NCBI RefSeq assembly: GCF_030295995.1
Contig: NZ_AP027365.1
Location: 3,318,066 to 3,382,065 of the forward strand
Source of the DNA: Thalassotalea hakodatensis
Lineage (GTDB): Bacteria > Pseudomonadota > Gammaproteobacteria > Enterobacterales > Alteromonadaceae
Direction of reading: 5' to 3'
DNA length: 64,000 nt
Position 1 is the first letter of the stretch. Every line of letters begins with the position of its first letter. Below are positions 9,993-18,254 of the stretch, one piece after another. The position numbers and the translations under genes are program-made. Below the pieces are notes generated by a model. It searched no databases and was not told the origin of the DNA. It worked only from the letters and a program-made list of their open reading frames with translations.

Positions 9993-11198
9993 ATGATGCA
10001 AATTACCGATTTAGCACAAGAAGAAAAGTTACCGCCCATTTTAAGGTTAGGTTTTCGTCCTTTTTTTCTACTTGGCCCTGCTTTTGCCATTATAGCTCTG
10101 ACACTATGGTTATTGATTTTTTACGGAAAAATTAACCTCCAACCTTTTGCAAGTGGTTATTGGTGGCATATTCATGAAATGATCTTTGGCTTCGCTGCTG
10201 CTATTATTGCTGGATTTTTGTTAACAGCAGTGCAAACCTGGACAGGCATTAGAAGCGTACATGGGAACGCGTTATTTTGGCTTATCATTTTATGGTTAGC
10301 TGGCCGCATTGCATTATTATTACCGACATACCTGCCGCATATAATGATCACCATTATTGATTTGAGTTTTTTACCTGTAGCGGCCTACATGTTGGCTAAA
10401 CCAATTATTGCCGTAAAACAAAAACGAAATCTCTTCTTCGTTCCTTTGCTGTTAATGTTCACCTTGGTGAATGGACAAATGCATCTCGCTTTTTATCAAG
10501 GTGATAACACTAGTGTACAATTATCTGGCTACGCCGGTATTATGTTGATCACAATGCTAATTTCTATCATTGGCGGCAGAGTAACTCCGATGTTTACCGC
10601 AAATGGTAGTAAAACAGAAAAAGTAGCGAACTTACCTTGGCTTGAAATTAGCGCAAATATCACGTTATTCACTATTTTCATTTTGTATTTTATCAGCCCA
10701 ATTTTAAACCTGAGTCAGCAAAAATTTGGGATGCTTTTTGTTATTGCAGGCACACTTCAAGCTTATAGAATAACGAGATGGCGCCCTTGGGTTACTTTTA
10801 AAATTCCACTGTTGTGGTCACTACATTTAGCTTTATTCTGTATATGGATGGCCCTGCTATTACTAGGTTTATCTTACTTATTTAACCTATTCCCTACCAA
10901 CCACCTTTGGCATTTATTAACAATTGGTGGAATAAACGGTGTAATACTTGCGATGATTGCGCGTGTTTCACTTGGCCATACTGGTAGACCACTTGTAGTA
11001 GGAAAACTTATAAAATTCAGTTTTTTACTCATTTTTATCGCCGCTTTCACTCGTGCAATTTTACCCATTTTAGCGCCTGCGATGACCCCTACATTTTATT
11101 GGTTAGCAACAGGGTTTGCTTGCGCAAGTTTTTTACTTTTCTTATATCGCTACATACCTTACCTTATTCAACAACGCATAGATGGCAGACCAGGGTAA
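9993..11198 (+). CDS. nnrS: NnrS family haem- and copper-containing membrane protein
   Basis: Polytopic inner-membrane protein linked in other bacteria to nitric oxide tolerance and denitrification. The 401-residue protein is almost entirely hydrophobic, with about twelve membrane segments. It begins with the family signature LRLGFRPFFLLGPAFA (residues 18-33). The conserved histidine pair WWHIHEMIFGF follows at about 57-67. The late motif ARVSLGHTGRPL is near residues 328-339. The stop is 5 bases before the next start, so it is probably cotranscribed with the dehydrogenase. No nitrite or nitric oxide reductase genes are in the window. Confidence 0.9.
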   Translation: MMQITDLAQEEKLPPILRLGFRPFFLLGPAFAIIALTLWLLIFYGKINLQPFASGYWWHIHEMIFGFAAAIIAGFLLTAVQTWTGIRSVHGNALFWLIILWLAGRIALLLPTYLPHIMITIIDLSFLPVAAYMLAKPIIAVKQKRNLFFVPLLLMFTLVNGQMHLAFYQGDNTSVQLSGYAGIMLITMLISIIGGRVTPMFTANGSKTEKVANLPWLEISANITLFTIFILYFISPILNLSQQKFGMLFVIAGTLQAYRITRWRPWVTFKIPLLWSLHLALFCIWMALLLLGLSYLFNLFPTNHLWHLLTIGGINGVILAMIARVSLGHTGRPLVVGKLIKFSFLLIFIAAFTRAILPILAPAMTPTFYWLATGFACASFLLFLYRYIPYLIQQRIDGRPG

Positions 11199-11203
11199 CT
11201 GAA

Positions 11204-12160
11204 ATGAATTGTGTATTTTTAGACAGAAAAACTTTTGTTAATCAAGTATCAACAATCAATATTGAACACCAAGTAGCAGATTTTAAAGCTTACGATTTAA
11301 CACGAGAAGATCAAATTATTGAGCGTTGCAAAAATGCTAACGTAATCATTACTAATAAAGTATTACTGTCAGAAATGACGCTCGCTAAACTCCCCAAGTT
11401 ACGCTTAATTTGTATCGCAGCAACAGGTGTTAATAATGTAGACCTTAACGCCGCTAAGCGGTTAGGCATTGCTGTCACAAATGTTAGCGGTTACTCAACA
11501 CCTTCTGTTAGCCAATATGTATTTGCTCAATTATTAACGTACTTTAGTTGTCCAACGTTACACCAACAGATTGTTGAACAAGGAGAATGGCCCAAAAGCC
11601 CTAGCTTTTGTGTACATGGTCCTGGCAGTGAAGAATTGGCAAACAAATATATTGCGATTATTGGTTACGGTAACTTAGGTCAAGCGGTAGCTACTATTGC
11701 CAAAGCGTTTGGTATGAAAGTACTGATTGCTGAACGCCCTAACGCTTCAAAAATAAGAGATGGTCGTGTTGCATTTGAAGTAGCTTTACAACAAGCGGAT
11801 ATTGTTAGCCTTCACTGTCCGTTAACCAAAGACACTGATCAATTATTTGATCGTCACACTTTTTCGTTAATGAAAACAACAGCAGTGTTAGTGAATACAG
11901 CAAGAGGCGGTGTTATCAATGAGGTAGATCTTTTACAAGCGTTAACACAAAAAGAGATCGCCTACGCTATTTTAGATGTTTTACAACAAGAACCCCCAGC
12001 ACCGGATCACCCATTATTACTACAGCAACCGACTAATTTAAAAATAACGGCACACATCGCTTGGGCAAGCAAAGAGTCTCAGCAACGACTATTAGATCTG
12101 ATTGCATTAAATATTACTGATTTCACTCAAGGTAAAAACACTAACCGAGTTGAAGGTTAG
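11204..12160 (+). CDS. D-2-hydroxyacid dehydrogenase (glycerate/hydroxypyruvate type)
   Basis: NAD(P)-dependent reduction of a 2-keto acid; the exact substrate is unknown. The start is ATG at 11204, right after the nnrS stop. Frames reaching further upstream overlap nnrS and are not meaningful. The 318-residue protein has the Rossmann motif GYGNLG at 154-159. The catalytic triad of the family is R234 (NTARGG), E263 (DVLQQEPP) and H284 (TAHIAW). Overall it resembles HprA-like glycerate dehydrogenases. The unusual pairing with nnrS is probably positional. It converges with the next gene with a 20-base gap and no visible terminator. Confidence 0.9.
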   Translation: MNCVFLDRKTFVNQVSTINIEHQVADFKAYDLTREDQIIERCKNANVIITNKVLLSEMTLAKLPKLRLICIAATGVNNVDLNAAKRLGIAVTNVSGYSTPSVSQYVFAQLLTYFSCPTLHQQIVEQGEWPKSPSFCVHGPGSEELANKYIAIIGYGNLGQAVATIAKAFGMKVLIAERPNASKIRDGRVAFEVALQQADIVSLHCPLTKDTDQLFDRHTFSLMKTTAVLVNTARGGVINEVDLLQALTQKEIAYAILDVLQQEPPAPDHPLLLQQPTNLKITAHIAWASKESQQRLLDLIALNITDFTQGKNTNRVEG

Positions 12161-12180
12161 CCACTGTAATATTCGTTTAT

Positions 12181-13518
12181 TTATAACCATCTATCTTTGA
12201 CCTTTCCATACTGAAAATAGCCCCACTGCCCCACCCTTCGTAATGGGGCAAATGGAAATTTCGGTAACGGCGAAGTGTAAAGTGGAATATTTGGCACTTG
12301 CGCTCCGGCCACTTTATCAGCTAGTCGTTTTCCAGCTTGTGAGGAAAACGAAACACCTGCTCCACAATAGCCCATGCTGTAGAACAAGTTTTGTTCATTG
12401 TTTTGATAAATATGTGGAATGTCATCTAACGACATGCAAATCCATCCTGACCACGCGTAAGCAGTACGCAAAGTTTCCAGCGCTGGAAAGCTACTTTTTA
12501 ACACCGTTAGCAATCGATTTGCATAATACGGATCATTGGCAGATTTTCCAGAAATAGCACCACGGCCACCAAATAAAATACGGTTATCTGGTAATTTGCG
12601 GTAATAGTATTTTAATGCTCTAGTATCCATGACTACTTGATTTGTTTTAATGCCACTATCTAAAAGCTGCTGCTCTGTCAGTGGTTCAGTAACGATAATT
12701 TGAGAAAGCACAGGCAAGTAGCGGTTATTCACCGTAGGCATAAAGCCTTGAGGAGTATAACCATTGGTGGCAAGCACCACTTTTTTAGCTTTTACCACCG
12801 CTGACGGTGTAGTCAATTCAAAACCCTTTGCTGATTGCCTACTTTCTGTAACAGGCGTGTTGCAATACATATCAGTGCCAGCATCAACAGCAAGTTTTTG
12901 ATAACCCCACGCTAATTTTAACGGGTTCAAACCAAATCCATCACGGTAACGAATAGCTCCAAATGCGTTATGATCATTCATATATTGTTGACGTACTTCT
13001 TGTTTCGACAATATTTCCACTTGATAACCAAACATCTTTTTTTGCAATGCAGCTGCTGCTATTAAGTCTGCTAATTTATTGGCTTTATGGGCGACTTTTA
13101 AATAGCCTGCAGGTTGTACATCACAGTCAATACCCCGGGAAATCAGGTGTTGTACACGCTCAGCACCTTCGGCCATTTCTTGATAAATAGCTCGCATTAC
13201 CTCTTCGCCCCATTGCTGTTGCATTTGAGCAAAAGGTTTTCTACCTGAAGTTTTTAAGATAAAACCGGCATTTCTACCGCTGCATCCCCAAGCACTTTGG
13301 TTTGCTTCTAATATAGTTGCTTTAATGCCATATTCTTCTGCCAAATGAAGCGCACAAGACATACCAGTATAGCCAGCACCAATAATGGCAACATCAACGT
13401 CAATATTGGCTTCTAAAGGACCTAAATTTTTTGGCGCTTGCCCTGAAATATTCGCCCAGTAGCTATCAGGATAGCGTTCGCCGCAACCAGGAGATTGGTG
13501 AAACAAAGGATCATACAT
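12181..13518 (-). CDS. FAD-dependent amine/amino-acid oxidoreductase (OrdL/PuuB-like)
   Basis: Flavoprotein of the DAO fold that probably oxidises an amino acid or gamma-glutamyl polyamine. The FAD motif is GAGYTG at residues 47-52. The family signature GCSGRNAGF is at 78-86. A C-terminal FAD-contact segment (SMGYCGAGVSFSSQAGK) is near residues 390-406. The length of 445 fits gamma-glutamylputrescine oxidase-like proteins. No puuA, puuC or puuD lies nearby, so the substrate cannot be assigned. Start ATG at 13518, divergent from the acetyltransferase gene across 63 bases. Confidence 0.85.
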   Translation of the reverse strand: MYDPLFHQSPGCGERYPDSYWANISGQAPKNLGPLEANIDVDVAIIGAGYTGMSCALHLAEEYGIKATILEANQSAWGCSGRNAGFILKTSGRKPFAQMQQQWGEEVMRAIYQEMAEGAERVQHLISRGIDCDVQPAGYLKVAHKANKLADLIAAAALQKKMFGYQVEILSKQEVRQQYMNDHNAFGAIRYRDGFGLNPLKLAWGYQKLAVDAGTDMYCNTPVTESRQSAKGFELTTPSAVVKAKKVVLATNGYTPQGFMPTVNNRYLPVLSQIIVTEPLTEQQLLDSGIKTNQVVMDTRALKYYYRKLPDNRILFGGRGAISGKSANDPYYANRLLTVLKSSFPALETLRTAYAWSGWICMSLDDIPHIYQNNEQNLFYSMGYCGAGVSFSSQAGKRLADKVAGAQVPNIPLYTSPLPKFPFAPLRRVGQWGYFQYGKVKDRWL

Positions 13519-13581
13519 AATATTAACTAATGTGAAGGTAGCTGATTGTGATAATTCTTTGGTAAACTTACCTTAACTCTG

Positions 13582-14178
13582 ATGAATAATGAATATTTAA
13601 TGCAAAAAAAGACCATAATTTACCGTGAAATGACACCTGATGACTTCACACAGGTGATCCGTTTGGCTACCCACGTACATGGTGAAGGTTACATGGATCA
13701 AACCAGTGCACTGAAATGGTTCAATCAGGGCATCAAAAATAACATCAATAGTCATTTTGTTGCCTATGATGAAGACATACTCGTGGGTTTTCGTATTACC
13801 TTTTCACCTCTACAATGGCAACTTGATCAATGGTGTACACCTGAAGATTGGCCAAGTGAACAAGCTAGCGTTTGTTATTTTAAATGTAATACGGTTGATG
13901 AGCACTATCGAGGTTACGGCATCGGTAGTAAGTTACTAACACTTTCTATTGATGCTGTTAAACAGCAAGGCGCTAAAGCGGGTGTCAGCCATCTATGGAT
14001 GCAAAGCCCCGGAAATAGCGCGGTAAAATACTTTACTAAGTGCGGTGGCGTCTTAATAAAAAAACACCCAGACAGATGGAACGAATTAAGCAAACAGGGT
14101 TATATGTGCCCTGTTTGTAATAACGATTGTCATTGTTCCGCCGCCGAAATGCTGATCTCTTTTGATCAAGACGCTTGA
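13582..14178 (+). CDS. GNAT family N-acetyltransferase with C-terminal cysteine cluster
   Basis: Acetyl-CoA-dependent transferase of unknown acceptor. The acetyl-CoA loop is clear: YRGYGIGSKLL at residues 109-119, following the strand SVCYFKCNTVDEHYR. The 198-residue protein is longer than a minimal GNAT domain. It ends in C-x2-C-x3-C-x-C (C176, C179, C183, C185), which could bind a metal. A Met at residue 7 is an alternative start, and neither has a strong ribosome binding site. Its last 13 bases overlap the end of the convergent aminotransferase gene. Confidence 0.83.
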   Translation: MNNEYLMQKKTIIYREMTPDDFTQVIRLATHVHGEGYMDQTSALKWFNQGIKNNINSHFVAYDEDILVGFRITFSPLQWQLDQWCTPEDWPSEQASVCYFKCNTVDEHYRGYGIGSKLLTLSIDAVKQQGAKAGVSHLWMQSPGNSAVKYFTKCGGVLIKKHPDRWNELSKQGYMCPVCNNDCHCSAAEMLISFDQDA

Positions 14179-15689
14179 AAAATCCGTCTAAAAAATGAGG
14201 TTTTCTTTTCTGAACTTTCAGCGACTTGTTGAGCATTAAAGCTTGCTAGGGTTGGCATACTCACAGCTTGCTTTGTATGCTCAAAATCACCGGAAGCGGG
14301 ATTAAATCGATAATTTTTACGCCAACTTTCAATATTTTCACTTACTTGTTTAATGGCATCAACGACAAAAGCAACTTCTTTATCTGTCATCGTTGGATGA
14401 AACGATGCTCTGATCCAACCTGGCTTTTCAGCATAATCACCAAGATCAATTTGTTCAGTAATTTTCGATGAAGTGTCGTGATCAACATTTAATAAAATAT
14501 GCCCGTATGTACCAGCACAAGAACAACCACCTCGTGTTTGTACTCCAAACTTATCGTTTAGTAGTCTCACGACTAAATTATAATGGGCACCTTTAACATA
14601 GAATGACACAATCGATAGTCGGTCTCGAATGCTCGGTTCAAGCATAACCACTTGTTCAAGTTTTGCTAAATTATCCATCACATAATTGGTGATCCATTGT
14701 TCACGCGCAGTGATGTTATCAACGCCCATTTCGTCTTTCACTTTGATCGCTAACGCTGTTCTTATACACTGAAGAAAACCCGGTGTACCACCATCTTCGC
14801 GCATTTCAATATCCGTGAAAAAACTGTGCTCTCCCCACGGATTAGTCCACGTTACCGTACCGCCACCAGGATGATCTGGCACTTTATTTTTGTATAGCGC
14901 TTTATTAAACAGTAAAACACCTGAGCTACCAGGTCCCCCTAGAAATTTATGTGGAGAGAAATAAATAGCATCTAAGGTTTGTTTCGGGTTTGCAGGGTGC
15001 ATATCAATATCAACATACGGCGCAGAGCAAGCAAAATCGACAAAACATACACCACCATGCTCATGCATAATTTCCGCCATTTGATGATAAGGGGTTTTAA
15101 TACCAGTAACGTTGGAACACGCAGTAAATGAACCAATCTTATGTTTACGATCAGCATATTGTTCAAGCAACTCTTCAAGATGCTCTAACGAAGGTAAGCC
15201 CTTTTCGTTAGGTTGAACTATTTCCAAGGTTACATCGCATTCATACCAGGAAGTTTGGTTAGAGTGATGTTCCATATGCGTGATAAAAACAACAGGTCTG
15301 TCTTGTTCATTGAACGATATTTGATCTTTCATTCGTTCAGGTATACGTAAATTTAAGATCCGTTGAAATTTATTAATAACACCAGTCATACCTGCTTCAG
15401 CTGTGATCAAAATATCATTTTTACATGCATTTACATGTTTTTTGATCACCGATTGTGCCTCATGGTAGGCATGTGTCATCACACCACCGGTTAAATTAGT
15501 TTCGGTATGAGTATTGGCGACATAAGGCCCAAGTATTTGCGTTATATAGGTTTCTATCGGCTGATATAACCTACCACTTGCCGTCCAATCTGCATAAATA
15601 ATTGGCAATGATTGACCGTTGATTGAGTGGGTTAATTTGTGCCCAATAACGTGTTTACGAAAAGGGGAGAAATAGTGTTCTGTTGACAT
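14166..15689 (-). CDS. Class V aminotransferase-fold PLP enzyme (SufS/CsdA-like)
   Basis: PLP-dependent enzyme of the cysteine-desulfurase superfamily. The PLP lysine is K248 in YFSPHKFLGGPG. Preceding strand motifs are ITHMEHHSN (about 137-144) and VDFACSAPY (about 217-225). A mobile-loop cysteine is present (RGGCSCAG, C389 and C391), reminiscent of SufS-type enzymes. The length of 507 is about 100 longer than SufS, and the extra part lies at the C-terminus (after about residue 440). No suf genes adjoin it. A cysteine desulfurase or lyase role is plausible, but the substrate is unproven. Confidence 0.8.
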   Translation of the reverse strand: MSTEHYFSPFRKHVIGHKLTHSINGQSLPIIYADWTASGRLYQPIETYITQILGPYVANTHTETNLTGGVMTHAYHEAQSVIKKHVNACKNDILITAEAGMTGVINKFQRILNLRIPERMKDQISFNEQDRPVVFITHMEHHSNQTSWYECDVTLEIVQPNEKGLPSLEHLEELLEQYADRKHKIGSFTACSNVTGIKTPYHQMAEIMHEHGGVCFVDFACSAPYVDIDMHPANPKQTLDAIYFSPHKFLGGPGSSGVLLFNKALYKNKVPDHPGGGTVTWTNPWGEHSFFTDIEMREDGGTPGFLQCIRTALAIKVKDEMGVDNITAREQWITNYVMDNLAKLEQVVMLEPSIRDRLSIVSFYVKGAHYNLVVRLLNDKFGVQTRGGCSCAGTYGHILLNVDHDTSSKITEQIDLGDYAEKPGWIRASFHPTMTDKEVAFVVDAIKQVSENIESWRKNYRFNPASGDFEHTKQAVSMPTLASFNAQQVAESSEKKTSFFRRIFQAS

Positions 15690-15890
15690 AAATGTTCCAA
15701 AGCTCTTTCACTAAAAACATTCTACAAAACGACTAAAATTTAGCAATTAAAAACCAACAAAGACCATTAACTTGCAATACAAAACTAACATAGCCCGACA
15801 TTTTTGATTATTAATTCATTTTTCCTATCAAACCTTGCTCTTAAAGAAAAAATGTTTATTTTATCAATGAATATCAAGAAAATTTTTCTA

Positions 15891-15915
15891 AAAAGCCAAC
15901 AGAATGTTGGCTTTT
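15891..15915 (-). terminator. Bidirectional terminator after thrC
   Basis: A perfect 10-base stem AAAAGCCAAC/GTTGGCTTTT with the loop AGAAT. On the minus strand it is followed by a T-rich run. It lies 34 bases after the thrC stop and is the expected end of the thr operon. The rest of the gap 15690-15948 shows no gene. Confidence 0.85.
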
Positions 15916-15948
15916 TGTTTATAAAAGGCAAAAGAGGTATTCGCTATC

Positions 15949-17241
15949 TTATGCCTTATCGAGTAAATACTTACGTAATGCTGAAAATTCAGTACTTTGT
16001 TCGCTAGATAAAATGGTTTCGGTTGCGCAATCCGCTAACTCTTTCGGTAACCCAATGGGTTGACCTAACATGCTTTCAACCACATCCTTAAACTTAGCAG
16101 GATGCGCTGTACCTAAAAACACACCAAATTCTTCATCACTTGCACTATATTGCAACGCTTTATAAGCAACCGCTGCGTGTGGTTCACTAATGTAGCCAAG
16201 CTTAGAAAGTGATAACATCGTCATTTGTGTTTGCTCTTCATCTATTGCAAACGAACTCACACTATCTTCTGGCACTATACCTGACTTGAGCATGTGCTCA
16301 ACCCGTGGCCAGTTATTTGGGTTACTCACATCCATCGCATTAGACATAGTGGCAACTGTTTGATTTGGCGACCACTCACCGGTTTTTAAATAACGCGGTA
16401 CTGTATCATTAGCATTGGTTGCAGCAATAAAACGTTTAATGGGTAACCCCATTGCTTTAGCAAATAACCCCGCGGTTAAATTACCAAAATTACCACTAGG
16501 TACAGAAAATACTAAATCTTGAAGCGCTGTTTTACCTTGTTGGCGATATAGTTGTGCAACCGCTTCAAAGTAATAACACACTTGTGCTAATAAACGACTG
16601 ATGTTAATTGAATTTGCAGAGTTTAAGCCGATAGTCTCTTTCAACTCTTGATCATCAAAAGACTGTTTCACTAATGCCTGACAATCATCGAAATCACCTT
16701 CGATAGCAATCGTTTCTATATTACCACCTAACGTAGTAAACATTTTTTCTTGCAACAAGCTTATTTTGCCTTTCGGGTATAAAATAACCACGCGAATATT
16801 TTCAATGCCATGAAAGGCATGTGCTACCGCAGCACCTGTATCACCTGATGTTGCGGTTAGAATAGTGAGTTTTTTATCGCCACTAAAGGTTTGAAGACAG
16901 CGCGCCATAAAACGGGCACCAAAATCTTTAAAGGCTAAAGTTGGGCCATGAAATAACTCTAAAATTGCGCGGTTTTCACTGATAGGCTGTATTTGTGCAG
17001 GAAAATTAAAGGCATCAGTCACTATTTCTGTTAATTGTGCTTTCGTTAAATCATCTTGTACAAAGGGATAGAGCACTTGCACGCTTCGCTCTACCATAGG
17101 TAATGCTAATAACTGTTCAATGTTATCTAATGCTGGAATATTTTCAGGGAAAAATAAGCCTTGGTTCTTCCCTAGGCCTTGTTTAACTGCACCGGCAAAA
17201 CTTACCTGTTCATCATTTTCTTTAAGGTTATAAAAATTCAA
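15949..17241 (-). CDS. thrC: Threonine synthase
   Basis: PLP enzyme converting O-phosphohomoserine to threonine, the last step of the pathway. The 430-residue protein aligns in pattern with the E. coli type: an N-terminal NLKENDEQVSFAGAV, then the PLP lysine K105 in HGPTLAFKDFGARF, then the phosphate-binding TATSGDTGAAV. The start appears to be TTG at 17241 (on the minus strand TTGAATTTTTATAAC), with AGGAT 7 bases upstream, and this matches the N-terminus expected for the family. It is the third gene of thrABC, 38 bases after thrB. Confidence 0.95.
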   Translation of the reverse strand: MNFYNLKENDEQVSFAGAVKQGLGKNQGLFFPENIPALDNIEQLLALPMVERSVQVLYPFVQDDLTKAQLTEIVTDAFNFPAQIQPISENRAILELFHGPTLAFKDFGARFMARCLQTFSGDKKLTILTATSGDTGAAVAHAFHGIENIRVVILYPKGKISLLQEKMFTTLGGNIETIAIEGDFDDCQALVKQSFDDQELKETIGLNSANSINISRLLAQVCYYFEAVAQLYRQQGKTALQDLVFSVPSGNFGNLTAGLFAKAMGLPIKRFIAATNANDTVPRYLKTGEWSPNQTVATMSNAMDVSNPNNWPRVEHMLKSGIVPEDSVSSFAIDEEQTQMTMLSLSKLGYISEPHAAVAYKALQYSASDEEFGVFLGTAHPAKFKDVVESMLGQPIGLPKELADCATETILSSEQSTEFSALRKYLLDKA

Positions 17242-17279
17242 AATTGTTATCCTACTAAAAACGTAATATTGCTGCTCGC

Positions 17280-18254
17280 CTACTTATTTATTGGGCAAGC
17301 ACCTTGATTATCGACACGGCAAACATGAACGAATCCCTCACTTTGCCCTGTACTTAATGTTTGTAAATAATGTTCTGTTAGCCAATTAGCAAAGTCATTG
17401 GCTTTTTGTTCGTTGTCGGTCACACAAAATAATGTTGGGCCAGAACCTGAAATACCAACCGCTAGACAACCTTGCTCACGTAAGTGAGTGCACGCTTGTT
17501 CAAACCCCGGTAATAAATGCTGACGATATGGCTGTGCGATAACATCATTAACAACTGAAAATGCCATTGCTTTATTACCTCGGTGGCAAGCATCAACAAA
17601 GGTAGCTAAATTTTGTCCAAAAGTAATCACATCTTTACGTGAATATGATGTTGGTAATACTTCACGGGCCGCTTTCGTTGAAACCTCAATCCCGGGGTAT
17701 GCCATAACATAATAGCAATCATCAAATTGTGGGAGTGTTTGGCAAATCACATCGTCATCTGGCACCATCAGTTGTATACCACCATAATAACATGGCGCTA
17801 CATTATCATAATGCAAACTACCACTAATTTGTGCCTCCATACGCCCCATTAGTTTCAACATCACAGCTTTACTAAATTGAAACTCACTTGTTACCTTATA
17901 AAAGTAATTCAATGCTTCCAATGCTGCAACTACCGAGCAAGCACTTGAACCAAGCCCACTACCTACTGGCATTTTCTTTTCCAATATCATGTTGACGGTT
18001 ACAGGTTTTTGTCCAGACTGTAGCAAGGTTTCATTGAAAAGCTGCAAGCAATCCCAAACAATATTCTCTTTTGGATCTTGTGGTAACTTGTTCGCAAACG
18101 CCCCTTCTACTGTTAAACTGTTCTCTGGGCTCGCCTCAACAGTCACTACGTCGCCAAGTAAAGTGCCATCAACAGGTTTTACAGCTACACCTAATACATC
18201 AAAACCAACACTCATATTCCCAATTGAAGCTGGCGCAAAAACTGAAACGCTCAT
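17280..18254 (-). CDS. thrB: Homoserine kinase
   Basis: GHMP-family kinase that phosphorylates homoserine with ATP. The ATP-binding loop PVGSGLGSSACS lies at about residues 96-107. The N-terminal SVFAPASIGNMSVGFDVLG is a clear family signature, and the C-terminal AVGISGSGPTLF forms the third GHMP motif. I choose ATG at 18254, which overlaps the thrA stop (TAATG), giving 324 residues. A Met 6 codons upstream lies inside thrA and is less likely. The overlap indicates translational coupling with thrA. Confidence 0.95.
   Translation of the reverse strand: MSVSVFAPASIGNMSVGFDVLGVAVKPVDGTLLGDVVTVEASPENSLTVEGAFANKLPQDPKENIVWDCLQLFNETLLQSGQKPVTVNMILEKKMPVGSGLGSSACSVVAALEALNYFYKVTSEFQFSKAVMLKLMGRMEAQISGSLHYDNVAPCYYGGIQLMVPDDDVICQTLPQFDDCYYVMAYPGIEVSTKAAREVLPTSYSRKDVITFGQNLATFVDACHRGNKAMAFSVVNDVIAQPYRQHLLPGFEQACTHLREQGCLAVGISGSGPTLFCVTDNEQKANDFANWLTEHYLQTLSTGQSEGFVHVCRVDNQGACPINK

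Noticed and set aside
11099-11203. A longer N-terminus for the hydroxyacid dehydrogenase
   Set aside because: It overlaps the end of nnrS and lacks any conserved sequence; ATG at 11204 fits the family.
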